Shown here: positions 17,990 through 26,797 of the stretch, one piece after another
Numbering within the stretch: the first letter of the stretch is position 1
Layout of the letters: the number at the start of each line of letters is the position of its first letter
From: Actinomycetes bacterium
Lineage (GTDB): Bacteria; Actinomycetota; Coriobacteriia; Coriobacteriales; Eggerthellaceae
Assembly (NCBI GenBank): GCA_023394615.1
Contig: JAEXAI010000012.1
Span: forward strand, 62,001 to 126,000
Direction of reading: 5' to 3'
Length of the DNA stretch: 64,000 nucleotides
The notes under the pieces: generated by a model
Told to the model about the DNA's origin: nothing
Databases searched by the model: none
What the model saw: only the letters and a program-made list of their open reading frames with translations
Made by a program: the position numbers and the translations under genes

Positions 17990-19552
17990 CGTCTCGGTGT
18001 TGACCGCCCAGATGTCGTCTTGAGTCATCGATCCATCAGTAATGGCAGCGGCAGCATAGAGCGCCGTGAGCATCGAATGATCCATGTTGTTGTAGCGATG
18101 CTGCCCGTTTCTCCCGACGCAGTACAGGTTTTCTTGCAACTTCAGCCAGTCGCGCAGTTCCCCGATTTCTGCATAGGTATCGAAATAAGCAGGATAGGCC
18201 TTTTTCACATGCTCGCGATGCGAAAGCATGATAGGGGCACCCTCTTCGAGCACTCCGATACGTACCAACTCTTCTTGAGCCAGTTTTATGCACTCATCTT
18301 GCGGCATGTTCCAAAACTCGTCGCCTTCGTTGCAGAAATACTCCAGCCCCAGCCACACGCTATTCTGCGGGTCTTGTACCATGTAGGGCGACCAGTTGTT
18401 GAAAATCTGCAGACGGCCCAGCTTCACGCTGTCGTCCTGCACGTAAATCCAATCATCGGGAACGATATTGCCCAACGTAGGCGTATCTGTCTCATTTTTG
18501 ATGGAAAGTTTCTTCACAAGCAAGCCTACCGTGACAAAATCGCGGTATGGAAGGCCCTCTGCAATCTGATGCTGACGCTGCGGCATCCGATCGCCAATAG
18601 TGCGCGCTAAATCTTTTAGCGGCATGGTCGATATGACCTCATCACATGGCAGGCTCACGCGCGCTCCCGCCTCATCAGTGCAGATAACCGCTGTTATACA
18701 GCCCGCCTCGTCGTACTCAAACGACTGTGCACACGTGGAATATCGGATGGTTCCACCAAGGTCGCAGAAGCGCCTCGCAGCCGCCTCCCACAACTGTCCA
18801 GGGCCGTGTTTTGGGTACCAGAAGCTCTTGATCAGACTCGTTTCCGTGTCGGCCGCTTTCTTTTTCGGGCGCAAAAGATCTTTGATGAGCGCCATGATGT
18901 TCAGACCCTTCACGCGCTGAGCTCCCCAGTCCGCCGAAATTGAATTCGGATGGCGTCCCCATACCTTTTCGGTATAGCCTTCGAAAAACATCGAATAGAG
19001 CTTACGGCCGAATCTATTGATGTAGAAATTCTCAAGCGAAGTTTCGGGGCGCTTGTGTATACATGATGCCAGATAGGAAAAACCCACCGACGGCGAGCGG
19101 AAAAAGCCTAATTTGCTTAGCATATTCGCGCTCATCTTCAAGGGATAATCATAGAACTCCCCACCGTAGAATATACGCGAGACACGAGTGCGGTAGAGCA
19201 TCACATCATCGGTTTCATCCGGATCAGGACCGCCTTTAGAAATCTCGGAAGGCCGGTCGAGCGTTTTATCGTCAAAGGCGGGGGCACCCTGCAGCGGCAG
19301 CATGTCCGACCACCAATCCATTATCAGCTGGTCTTTCGAGAAGAAGCGATGTCCGCCGATATCCATTCGATTGCCCTGCACTTCGACCGTGCGGGAAATG
19401 CCGCCGATGTCTTTCGAAGCTTCGACGATAACAACGTCGAAAGATTGAGAATCCGTTTTCAGAATCTGGATTCCACTTGTCAAACCTGCGGGACCGGCAC
19501 CGATTATGACGATTTGCTTGCGCCTGGCGCCCTGTATGTTTTCGTGGGTCAT
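17891..19552 (-). CDS. NAD(P)/FAD-dependent oxidoreductase, UDP-galactopyranose mutase / amine oxidase superfamily
   Basis: The protein has 553 residues. The N-terminal dinucleotide-binding motif is IIGAGPAGL (GxGxxG at residues 18-23), followed by the acidic ribose-binding end VVIVEAS and the GGISRT and DIGGHRFFSK segments seen in UDP-galactopyranose mutase-like and protoporphyrinogen oxidase-like flavoproteins. GQHRYNNMDHSMLTAL near the C-terminus is the usual second FAD-contact region. The last about 45 residues are acidic and low in complexity. This tail overlaps (99 bases, opposite strand) the end of the membrane-protein gene. AGAGG lies shortly before the ATG. A role in activated-sugar or wall-polysaccharide metabolism is inferred from the family and neighbours; the substrate cannot be told. 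Confidence 0.8.
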   Translation of the reverse strand: MTHENIQGARRKQIVIIGAGPAGLTSGIQILKTDSQSFDVVIVEASKDIGGISRTVEVQGNRMDIGGHRFFSKDQLIMDWWSDMLPLQGAPAFDDKTLDRPSEISKGGPDPDETDDVMLYRTRVSRIFYGGEFYDYPLKMSANMLSKLGFFRSPSVGFSYLASCIHKRPETSLENFYINRFGRKLYSMFFEGYTEKVWGRHPNSISADWGAQRVKGLNIMALIKDLLRPKKKAADTETSLIKSFWYPKHGPGQLWEAAARRFCDLGGTIRYSTCAQSFEYDEAGCITAVICTDEAGARVSLPCDEVISTMPLKDLARTIGDRMPQRQHQIAEGLPYRDFVTVGLLVKKLSIKNETDTPTLGNIVPDDWIYVQDDSVKLGRLQIFNNWSPYMVQDPQNSVWLGLEYFCNEGDEFWNMPQDECIKLAQEELVRIGVLEEGAPIMLSHREHVKKAYPAYFDTYAEIGELRDWLKLQENLYCVGRNGQHRYNNMDHSMLTALYAAAAITDGSMTQDDIWAVNTETSYHEEENQSHVEEQSQDDAYARQCAEQSAATV

Positions 19553-19680
19553 TGAGCCTCTTCTTATTCGCAGTATCTTTGTAAAGATAACACCAACCGC
19601 ACGGACGATAGACTGTTTTCAGTTGAATCACATAACAGGAGCCGCAATTAGAGGTGCAAGGGGTAAATCAGATAGACATA

Positions 19681-20433
19681 CTAATGATGAGAGCCGCCGA
19701 TTAAAGCGGGCAGACGATCCAGGCATTTTATGCGAGTGTAGGGACAATCGAGCTGATAATCATCACGGTCGATGATGATGGGGGTGATGCCTGCAGCTGT
19801 AGCCCCTTCCCCATCGGCTTCAGGCAAATCGCCCACGTGAAGGCACACATCAGGCGCAAGGCCCATGCGCTCCATCGCAATCTTAAATATTATCGCGTCA
19901 GGCTTTCGATAACCCACATCGGCAGAACAGACAATGTCTTCGAAAAACGGCGCGAGGCTCATTTCCCTGATTACGCCCCTTAGCGCCGGATCCCAGTTTG
20001 AGATGATTCCCAAACGCAAGCCTGCGCGTTTCAACTGTATGAGAGTTTCGCGCACATCCGGATAAGGCGCCCAGAAACGACCTTGCGTATAACAGGAATA
20101 CACATCGCGCGCCATAGCGTCCTCGTCATGTTCCAGGCCGCACAGTCGGCACAGATAGCGATACATATCGAGCCATATTTGCACCGAACCGGCCGCCGAG
20201 CACCAAAAATCGCCGTTTTTCAAATACTCCTGCTCGTAGAAATCATCCACTTCAGGCATGTGGGGCAGCACTTCTGCAACGTGTAGGGCATGCCCATGAG
20301 CACGTGCGATATCGCAGAATACATAGGCCACATCCGGCTCGGGCTTTATAAGGGTCGATCCCACATCGAAAAAGACAGCTTCGATTTTCCGTGCACCGCT
20401 CGTCTCATCGGTTTGACGGGTGCTCGGCACCAT
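19681..20433 (-). CDS. HAD-superfamily hydrolase
   Basis: The protein has 250 residues from ATG 20433, which has GGAGGA 6 bases upstream; an upstream ATG at 20457 overlaps the preceding stop (TGATG) and is an alternative. Motif I is FFDVGSTL (nucleophile Asp; the usual second Asp is Gly, as in several HAD-IA members), with LGIISNWD as motif II and GYRKPDAIIF around the motif III Lys, then HVGDLPEAD as motif IV. The cap is the helical type. It is translationally linked to the cation transporter gene. The substrate, probably a small phosphorylated metabolite, is not known. Confidence 0.85.
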   Translation of the reverse strand: MVPSTRQTDETSGARKIEAVFFDVGSTLIKPEPDVAYVFCDIARAHGHALHVAEVLPHMPEVDDFYEQEYLKNGDFWCSAAGSVQIWLDMYRYLCRLCGLEHDEDAMARDVYSCYTQGRFWAPYPDVRETLIQLKRAGLRLGIISNWDPALRGVIREMSLAPFFEDIVCSADVGYRKPDAIIFKIAMERMGLAPDVCLHVGDLPEADGEGATAAGITPIIIDRDDYQLDCPYTRIKCLDRLPALIGGSHH

Positions 20434-20456
20434 AGCTGTCCTCCGAATGCCGCCCA

Positions 20457-21365
20457 TCAGAGCTTGCGGCTTCCGTCATCGGGCTCTATGTGCACCAGTA
20501 CTTCGCAAACCGTGGGAAAATCCTTCTTCAGCACGTTTTCCACTTTCGTCGCTAACGCATGCGCCTGCGACACCGTCATGTTGGGATCCACTACCAGATG
20601 CAAATCGACATACACTTCGCCTTCGGTGCCGCGCGTGCGAATCTTGTGCGCACCGTCAACTTCAGGAATCTTGCAGACGCACTCGTAGATATCCTCTTCG
20701 GGAATGCGCGCGTGATCCGACAAAGTCGAAAACGCCCGATGAAATACGTCCCACGCCGTATACAGAATGGCCAGCGTCACGATAAGCGCCATAATCGGGT
20801 CGGCGACGGGATAACCGAACTGCACGAACACCAAACCGATGATGACGCCGATGGAAACAAACGCATCTGACATGGTATGACTGGCATCTGCCTGCAGAAT
20901 CTCAGCATTGAGCAGATTGCCCCGTTTGCGCTCGTATGTAGAGACGCTTACGTTCACAATCAGTGTGATTATCATCACAGCAAACGAGATGGGCGTTACT
21001 TCTGTCGCGTAATTGCCCGATATCAACTTTGATGCAGCAGATGAGCCCACCTCGAATGCGGCAATCACCAACATAACGCCAATAGCCAAGCTCGCGTACG
21101 TTTCAAATTTGGAATGGCCGTAGGGATGATCCTCGTCAGCGGGTCGCGCTGCCAAAGAGATGCCGATGATGCCGACGATGTTTCCAAACGAGTCAAACAC
21201 AGAATGGATGCCGTCTGCCTGCATCGATGTCGAGTTCGAAATCGTGCCGTATATGAACTTCGCCAATGCAACGCCCAAATTCAGGAACAAAACAATCCAA
21301 AGCACATTCCTTATCGCTACCATGCGCTTGGACATTTGACTGCCTATGGTCATACTCTGTGACAT
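20457..21365 (-). CDS. Cation diffusion facilitator family metal transporter
   Basis: The protein has 302 residues from ATG 21365, chosen because AAAGGAGGT lies 4 bases upstream; a longer frame to 21482 runs through the tRNA-Leu gene and is rejected. Six membrane helices are predicted, with paired metal-site motifs HSVFD (helix II) and HTMSD (helix V), and a C-terminal cytoplasmic domain with IRTRGTEGEVYVDLHLVVD. The family exports divalent cations such as zinc, manganese or iron in exchange for protons. Its stop overlaps the alternative start of the HAD gene. The gene begins only 27 bases after the tRNA-Leu terminator, leaving little room for its own promoter. Confidence 0.92.
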   Translation of the reverse strand: MSQSMTIGSQMSKRMVAIRNVLWIVLFLNLGVALAKFIYGTISNSTSMQADGIHSVFDSFGNIVGIIGISLAARPADEDHPYGHSKFETYASLAIGVMLVIAAFEVGSSAASKLISGNYATEVTPISFAVMIITLIVNVSVSTYERKRGNLLNAEILQADASHTMSDAFVSIGVIIGLVFVQFGYPVADPIMALIVTLAILYTAWDVFHRAFSTLSDHARIPEEDIYECVCKIPEVDGAHKIRTRGTEGEVYVDLHLVVDPNMTVSQAHALATKVENVLKKDFPTVCEVLVHIEPDDGSRKL

Positions 21366-21392
21366 TCGGACCTCCTTTCCCAAAACCAAAAT

Positions 21393-21418
21393 CAAAAAAG
21401 AGCCCCGTTGGGAGCTCT
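21393..21418 (-). terminator. Terminator after tRNA-Leu
   Basis: Minus-strand GAGCTCCC / GGGGCTC hairpin followed by TTTTTTG, directly upstream of the cation transporter ribosome-binding site. Confidence 0.85.
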
Positions 21419-21428
21419 CGTTCATATC

Positions 21429-21518
21429 TGGTGTCGGAGGCGGGATTTGAACCCGCACACCCGTAATAGTGGGCACTAGCACCTCAAGCTAGCGTGTCTG
21501 CCGTTCCACCACTCCGAC
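21429..21518 (-). tRNA. tRNA-Leu (anticodon GAG)
   Basis: A 90-base class II tRNA with long variable arm, GTCGGAG acceptor stem, anticodon loop TTGAGGT (anticodon GAG), T-arm GTTCAAATC and encoded CCA. Confidence 0.95.
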
Positions 21519-21540
21519 GTATGTAGAAGCAACGAAAGCT

Positions 21541-21569
21541 ATTCTACCAAAAGCCTGCGCGTATGCGAA
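21541..21569 (-). promoter_or_regulatory. Promoter of tRNA-Leu
   Basis: Minus-strand TTCGCA, a 17-base spacer and TAGAAT, ending 22 bases before the tRNA 5' end. Confidence 0.6.
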
Positions 21570-21624
21570 GACATTTTTTCGCGAATCACTTCACGGATAG
21601 AATAAACCTCGCAGGTTGATGAAC

Positions 21625-21876
21625 CTAAGCTATGCTGCCCTGCGGATAGATGAGCATCAATACCAGCAGAGAGACGATGAAGACTACCGCGAAAATAATC
21701 GTAATCTTGTCCAAGTTCTTCTCAACAATGCTCGTGCTCGTTTGAGAAGAGTACAGCGAACTTGCGATGGCGTCAGAAATGCCCGTTCCTTTGCCGGAAT
21801 GCAGCATAATAAAAACGACCAAGCCAGCGCCGGATATAACGAGGGCGATTATGACGATGATAAGTAATGGGGTCAA
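21625..21876 (-). CDS. secG: Preprotein translocase subunit SecG
   Basis: The protein has 83 residues with two membrane helices (about 3-23 and 55-78) joined by a polar loop with the SecG-typical LxHSGKGTGISDAI stretch. It is an accessory subunit of the SecYEG channel in the cytoplasmic membrane. Length and layout match the family. It lies just after gpmI, the usual glycolysis-secG order in Gram-positive genomes, and has its own promoter inside the gpmI 3' end. Confidence 0.93.
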   Translation of the reverse strand: MTPLLIIVIIALVISGAGLVVFIMLHSGKGTGISDAIASSLYSSQTSTSIVEKNLDKITIIFAVVFIVSLLVLMLIYPQGSIA

Positions 21877-21948
21877 CGTATTCTCTTTCTTTGTTGCAAC
21901 GGCCGCGCTCGACCGCTCCCGCCTAGGGTTTCACTTCGCAAGTTGTAG

Positions 21949-21978
21949 ATTATAGCGCTTGGGAGTGCTCTTTGACAA
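21949..21978 (-). promoter_or_regulatory. Promoter of secG overlapping the gpmI stop codon
   Basis: Minus-strand TTGTCA, an 18-base spacer and TATAAT. The TAA within TATAAT is the gpmI stop codon, so secG can be transcribed independently of glycolysis. Confidence 0.65.
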
Positions 21979-23569
21979 GTAGCGATGTTCCCGTCATCAC
22001 ATCTGGCTTGGAAAGCCCAATCATATCCAGAAGCGTAGGTGCGATGTCGCAGAGCGCCGCATCGTCTCTCGCAGCAAGTTTCCAGCCGCATTCTGCATCA
22101 GCAACCAATATCAACGGCACGGGATTGGTAGAGTGCGCAGTAAAGGGTTGGCCATCCTCGCCTATCATCTTGTCGGCATTTCCATGATCAGCCGTGATGA
22201 GTGCGCAACCGCCTTTGGCGCGGATGGCTTCCACCACTTTGGACACGCCTGCGTCCACAGCCTCGACCGCACGCACAGCAGCATCTATTTTGCCCGTGTG
22301 ACCCACCATATCGCAATTCGCGAAATTCACTATATAGATGTCAGCCGCATCGTTTTGTATAGCCGCCTGTAAATCGGCAGCGACTTGCGGCTCGCTCATC
22401 TGCGGTTGCAAATCATAGGTGGCTACTTTCGGTGATGGCACCAGCATACGGTTCTCACCTGTTTTTTCCTGTTCACGCCCCCCGTTCAAAAAGAACGTCA
22501 CATGCGCATACTTTTCGGTCTCAGCGATGTGGTACTGCCGAAGACCCGCCTGCGACACCACATCTGCCAGCACCTCTTCGGGAAATTCCTTGGGAAATGC
22601 CACGTCGGCGTGGATGTCCGGATCGTATTCCGTGAGGCAGAGAAAATGCGGCAATGCTTCAGGCACACGGCTGAAATGGTCGAACTGCGCGTCCGTAAAT
22701 GCACGCGTGATCTGCCGTGCGCGATCGGGTCTGAAATTGAAGAAGATGACAGAGTCGCGCGATTCGATACCCCGATCGGTAAACGATGCGGGCACCACGA
22801 ACTCGTCGGTGGCCCCATCAGCATAGGATTGCTCCATAAAACCAGCAGGTTCATCATCGGCGCGCGGGTCGCACGCCACCATAGCTCGCCACGCTTTCTC
22901 TATGCGATCCCAGCGATTATCGCGATCCATCGCGTAGTAGCGCCCGGAAATGCTCGCGATGCGCAGTTCGGTTTTGCGTCCCGACAAGGCGTCTATATGC
23001 GCTTGCAATTCATCGATATAGCCGCGTCCGCTTGAAGGCGGCACATCGCGCCCGTCCATGAAGCAATGCACATGCACCTGCGGCACTCCCGCATCCACAG
23101 CGATTTCCATGAGCTTGTAGAGATGTTCGTTGGAAGAGTGCACTCCCCCATCAGACAAAAGCCCCATCAGGTGCAATACAGCACCGCTTTTCGATGCGGC
23201 CTGCATGGTCCGGACAACGGCCGCGTTTGCGGCAAGGCTGCCATCAGCACATGCACGATTGATGCGGGATAGCTCCTGGTGAACCACCCTACCAGCGCCG
23301 ATGTTTAGATGACCCACTTCCGAATTGCCCATCTGGCCTTCCGGCAGGCCCACTGCTTGACCGCTCGCAGCCAGCTGCACGTTCGGACAGCGGGCGAAAA
23401 GCCCGTCTAGATACGGCGTGTCCGCCTGCGCTATTGCATTGCCCGGTCCAGCTGGTGCCAGACCGTAGCCATCCATTATCACCAGCAGTGCGGGCAGATT
23501 CAGGTTCGCAGCGCCCTTCTGTGCCTGTGGTATCACTTTTTTCCCTTCACCTTCAGGTGAATCAATCAT
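21950..23569 (-). CDS. gpmI: 2,3-bisphosphoglycerate-independent phosphoglycerate mutase
   Basis: The protein has 539 residues from ATG 23569, which overlaps the tpiA stop as TAATG; a GTG at 23593 is a weaker alternative. It interconverts 3- and 2-phosphoglycerate in the cytoplasm using two manganese ions. MDGYG (Asp about 33) and MGNSEVGHLNIGAG (nucleophile Ser about 83) mark the phosphatase domain, MDGRD the transferase domain, and TADHGNAD the second metal site. It is the last glycolytic gene of the gap-pgk-tpiA-gpmI operon and is close to the usual family length of 510-540. Confidence 0.96.
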   Translation of the reverse strand: MIDSPEGEGKKVIPQAQKGAANLNLPALLVIMDGYGLAPAGPGNAIAQADTPYLDGLFARCPNVQLAASGQAVGLPEGQMGNSEVGHLNIGAGRVVHQELSRINRACADGSLAANAAVVRTMQAASKSGAVLHLMGLLSDGGVHSSNEHLYKLMEIAVDAGVPQVHVHCFMDGRDVPPSSGRGYIDELQAHIDALSGRKTELRIASISGRYYAMDRDNRWDRIEKAWRAMVACDPRADDEPAGFMEQSYADGATDEFVVPASFTDRGIESRDSVIFFNFRPDRARQITRAFTDAQFDHFSRVPEALPHFLCLTEYDPDIHADVAFPKEFPEEVLADVVSQAGLRQYHIAETEKYAHVTFFLNGGREQEKTGENRMLVPSPKVATYDLQPQMSEPQVAADLQAAIQNDAADIYIVNFANCDMVGHTGKIDAAVRAVEAVDAGVSKVVEAIRAKGGCALITADHGNADKMIGEDGQPFTAHSTNPVPLILVADAECGWKLAARDDAALCDIAPTLLDMIGLSKPDVMTGTSLLVKEHSQAL

Positions 23570-24357
23570 TACTGCTTTCCCTTCTTCAGGCACGCTTCCA
23601 CAAGCTGAGCGAAATCGTCAGCGTTCAGGGCAGCGCCGCCGATGAGACCGCCGTCAATGTCTTCCATTGCCAGAAGACCCTCGACGTTGGCAGGTTTCAT
23701 CGATCCGCCGTAGAGCACCCGAACGGATTGCGCCGCGTCTTCACCGAAGTCCTGCTGCACACGTTCACGTATGGCATGGCAGACTTCCTGCGCTTGTTCT
23801 GGCGTGGCCGTGCGACCTGTACCAATAGCCCAAATCGGCTCGTATGCCAACACGCATTTCGCAACCTCTTCAGGTTCGAAGCCGGCAAAGTCGGCACTTA
23901 CTTGGTTGCATACGTACTCGATGAAGGTTCCCTCATCACGTACTGCCAGCGATTCGCCTACACACACGATGGGCATAAGCTTTCCTGCAAGCAGCGCGCC
24001 GATTTTCTTGTTCACATCGCTATCGGTCTCACCAAAGTACCCGCGACGCTCGGAGTGTCCCACGATGCAGCACTTCGCACCCACTTCCTTGATCATCTTC
24101 ACGCTGATCTCGCCGGTGTAGGCACCAGATTCTTCCCAATAGACGTTCTGCGCACCCACCATCACGGTTTTGCACTTGTCGAATTCCAGCACTTCCCAAA
24201 CCGCTTTCAAGTCGCAAGACGGCACGCACAGTGCCACATCTGCGTCTTCCCACGTATTTTTCGCCCTGTTCGAAATACGCTGGGTCAGAACCGTCGACTC
24301 AGCCCAGGTATTGTTCATCTTCCAGTTACCGGCCATCATAGGTTTACGTTTGCGCAT
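23569..24357 (-). CDS. tpiA: Triosephosphate isomerase
   Basis: The protein has 262 residues. It interconverts dihydroxyacetone phosphate and glyceraldehyde 3-phosphate. NWKMN carries the substrate Lys (residue 13), IVGHSERR the electrophilic His (101) and AYEPIWAIGTG the catalytic Glu (173), followed by the loop-6 TA region and LYGGSMKPAN. The gene starts 1 base after the pgk stop with GGAGGA upstream and overlaps gpmI by TAATG, so the three are co-translated. Confidence 0.97.
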   Translation of the reverse strand: MRKRKPMMAGNWKMNNTWAESTVLTQRISNRAKNTWEDADVALCVPSCDLKAVWEVLEFDKCKTVMVGAQNVYWEESGAYTGEISVKMIKEVGAKCCIVGHSERRGYFGETDSDVNKKIGALLAGKLMPIVCVGESLAVRDEGTFIEYVCNQVSADFAGFEPEEVAKCVLAYEPIWAIGTGRTATPEQAQEVCHAIRERVQQDFGEDAAQSVRVLYGGSMKPANVEGLLAMEDIDGGLIGGAALNADDFAQLVEACLKKGKQ

Positions 24358-24358
24358 G

Positions 24359-25549
24359 TTAATCCTCCTTTAGAGCCTCGACGCCGGGAAGAGCGCAACC
24401 CTGCACCAATTCCATCGAAGCGCCGCCGCCAGTTGAAATGAATGTCATCTTGTCAGCCAGATCGAACTTGTTCACTGCAGCCACACTGTCGCCGCCGCCG
24501 ATAATCGTAGCCGCTTGCTGATTTTGCGCCACAGCCATAGCCACAGCCTTTGTGCCTGCCTCGAAGGGCTTCATCTCGAACACGCCCATGGGACCGTTCC
24601 AGAAAACCGTCTTCGATTGAGCGATGGCACGCGCGTAGGCAGCTGCGGTCTCAGGCCCGATGTCGAGCCCCATCATATTATCGGGGATGCCGTCGGCAGA
24701 TACGGTTTCCACTTTCGCATCCTCGGCGAAGCGGTCGGCTACCACCACATCGCTAGGCAAGAGGATGGATACGCCTTTCTGTTGGGCTTTCTCCAACATA
24801 GCGGCCGCTTTTTCCACCCATTCGTCTTCTTTCAAGCTGGTACCCACCTGCTTGCCCTGGGCCAGCAGAAACGTAAAGCACATTCCGCCGCCGATGATGA
24901 GCGTATCAGCTTTGTCGATGAGCGCATCGATAACGCCCACCTTGTCGGAAACCTTTGACCCGCCCAGAATAGCCGTGAACGGACGCTGCGGATTCTCCAA
25001 CAAGGATGTGAGAGTCTCTACTTCCTTGTGCAGCAAAAATCCTGCATACGCCGGCAGCAAATGCGCGACGCCAGCTGTGGATGCATGGGCGCGATGAGCG
25101 GTGCCGAATGCGTCGTTCACATAGATATCAGCCAAACTTGCCAGCTCTTCGCAGAACTGCGGGTCATTTTTCTTTTCACGCTTGTCAAAACGCAGGTTTT
25201 CAAGCACAGCCACGTCACCGTCTTGCAGGCCTTCAACCGTTGAGCGTGCCGAGGGGCCCACGGTATCGTCGGCGAATGCCACCGGCTTGCCCAAAATCTG
25301 CGACAGTCGCTCGGCTGCCGGGCGAAGCGAAAGCGCCTCTTCGAATCCCTTTCCCGCGGGACGGCCCAAATGGCTCACCAAGATGACCTTTGCGTTGTGC
25401 TGCATCAGATACTCGATGGTGGGAAGCGCCGCGCGAATACGCGTATCGTCGCTGACCTGCCCGTTTAAGAGCGGCACGTTGAAATCGACTCGACAGAGCA
25501 CGCGCTTTTTGGCAACATCTGCCTGTTCGACTGATTTGATGGTGGACAT
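24359..25549 (-). CDS. pgk: Phosphoglycerate kinase
   Basis: The protein has 396 residues from ATG 25549 (AAAGG 6 bases upstream); an in-frame ATG two codons earlier at 25555 is too close to that box and longer starts enter the gap-pgk hairpin. It transfers phosphate from 1,3-bisphosphoglycerate to ADP. RVDFNVPL, SHLGRP, VNDAFGTAHRAHAST, GGSKVSDK and STGGGASMEL are the classical family blocks in order. Confidence 0.97.
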   Translation of the reverse strand: MSTIKSVEQADVAKKRVLCRVDFNVPLLNGQVSDDTRIRAALPTIEYLMQHNAKVILVSHLGRPAGKGFEEALSLRPAAERLSQILGKPVAFADDTVGPSARSTVEGLQDGDVAVLENLRFDKREKKNDPQFCEELASLADIYVNDAFGTAHRAHASTAGVAHLLPAYAGFLLHKEVETLTSLLENPQRPFTAILGGSKVSDKVGVIDALIDKADTLIIGGGMCFTFLLAQGKQVGTSLKEDEWVEKAAAMLEKAQQKGVSILLPSDVVVADRFAEDAKVETVSADGIPDNMMGLDIGPETAAAYARAIAQSKTVFWNGPMGVFEMKPFEAGTKAVAMAVAQNQQAATIIGGGDSVAAVNKFDLADKMTFISTGGGASMELVQGCALPGVEALKED

Positions 25550-25593
25550 GTTCATCCTTTCCGATTCATGAAAAACGCGCTGGGTGTGCGCGC

Positions 25594-25692
25594 AAAAAGA
25601 GCCGCCCGATTGCGCGAATGCCCAGGGATTGCATGCAGCTTCCACATGAAGCGGAAACGGCACATCCACAAGACCCTTCCATCGGACGGCTC
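25594..25692 (-). terminator. Hairpin between gap and pgk, probable partial terminator
   Basis: Minus-strand GAGCCGTCCGAT (25692-25681) pairs with ATCGGGCGGCTC (25610-25599) with one wobble pair and is followed by TTTTTGCG. The loop of about 70 bases has smaller internal stems. It begins 8 bases after the gap stop, so it may attenuate read-through into pgk or protect the gap message end. Confidence 0.65.
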
Positions 25693-25699
25693 GACAAGC

Positions 25700-26701
25700 C
25701 TACAGCAAAATCTTCGCGAGATCCTTCACGCGGTTGCTGTAACCCCACTCATTGTCATACCAGGAGATGCATTTGATGAAGTTGCCTTCGCCACCCAGCA
25801 CCATGGTCATCTTGCTGTCGAAGATGGAGGAATGCGGGTTGTCGACGATGTCAACGGACACGATAGGATCTTCGGTGTATTCCAAGATACCCTTCATGGG
25901 TCCTTCTGCTGCCGCCTTCATGGCAGCGTTCACCTGATCGATTGTCACATCGCGCTCCAGCTCCACAGTCAGATCAACCATCGATCCATCAGGGGTGGGG
26001 ACGCGAGTAGCAAACCCGTCCAAGCGGCCCTTCAGCTCGGGCAGTACCAAACTGACAGCACGAGCTGCGCCTGTGGTGGTCGGAATCATGGAAAGACCCG
26101 CGGCGCGGGCACGACGCAGGTCTTTGTGGGGCAGATCCAATATCTTCTGGTCGTTGGTGTATGCGTGGATGGTGTTCATGTAACCGCGCTTGACGCCGAA
26201 CGAGTCTACCAGCACCTTGGCGAAAGGCGCAAGGCAGTTGGTGGTACATGATGCGTTTGATATGATGTTGTGCTTCTCGGAATCGTACTGGTCGTCATTG
26301 ACGCCCATGACGATAGTGATGTCCTCATTTTTCGCCGGAGCCGAGATGATGACCTTTTTCGCGCCAGCATCCAGATGGGCTTTAGCCTTCGTGGCATCGG
26401 TGAAGAAGCCGGTGGATTCCACGACGATATCCACTCCCAGCTCTTTCCACGGAAGATCTGCAGGGTTGCGCTCGGAGAGCACTTTGACCTTGTTGCCATC
26501 AGCAATGAAGCCGTCGGCCTCGGGCACCACGGTATCGAATCCGCGACCATGCACGGAGTCGTATTTCAAAAGATGAGCCATGGTAGGGATGTCGCCCAAG
26601 TCGTTGACTGCGACTACCTCGAGATCGGGATCCTTGACCATTGCGCGATACGCCAAGCGGCCGATACGGCCAAACCCGTTGATACCTACCTTCGTTGCCA
26701 T
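25700..26701 (-). CDS. gap: Glyceraldehyde-3-phosphate dehydrogenase, type I
   Basis: The protein has 333 residues. It oxidises and phosphorylates glyceraldehyde 3-phosphate with NAD. INGFGRIGRLAYRA is the nucleotide fold start, ASCTTNC holds the catalytic Cys152, and TIHAYTNDQ the paired His (about 179). AAAGGAGAT lies upstream of the ATG. It is the first gene of the glycolytic operon and is separated from pgk by a strong hairpin. Confidence 0.97.
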   Translation of the reverse strand: MATKVGINGFGRIGRLAYRAMVKDPDLEVVAVNDLGDIPTMAHLLKYDSVHGRGFDTVVPEADGFIADGNKVKVLSERNPADLPWKELGVDIVVESTGFFTDATKAKAHLDAGAKKVIISAPAKNEDITIVMGVNDDQYDSEKHNIISNASCTTNCLAPFAKVLVDSFGVKRGYMNTIHAYTNDQKILDLPHKDLRRARAAGLSMIPTTTGAARAVSLVLPELKGRLDGFATRVPTPDGSMVDLTVELERDVTIDQVNAAMKAAAEGPMKGILEYTEDPIVSVDIVDNPHSSIFDSKMTMVLGGEGNFIKCISWYDNEWGYSNRVKDLAKILL

Positions 26702-26791
26702 GCATATCTCCTTTCAAAAGATAGCTTTTTCGTCATGTGACGCCCGGTGTCATGCACCTTTTTCGCAGCGCCCCATTCTTAGTGCCGCTCT

Positions 26792-26797
26792 ATTCTA
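26792..26797 (-). promoter_or_regulatory. Candidate -10 box of gap overlapping the whiA stop
   Basis: Minus-strand TAGAAT includes the whiA TAG stop codon. No convincing -35 box is seen. It would give a gap leader of about 85 bases. Confidence 0.4.

Noticed and set aside
21366..21482. Extended N-terminus of the cation transporter through tRNA-Leu
   Set aside because: The extension translates the tRNA gene and its terminator; the ATG at 21365 has an AAAGGAGGT box.
23434..24441. 335-codon plus-strand frame across tpiA and the gpmI start
   Set aside because: It is antisense to two clear glycolytic genes and shows no family features.
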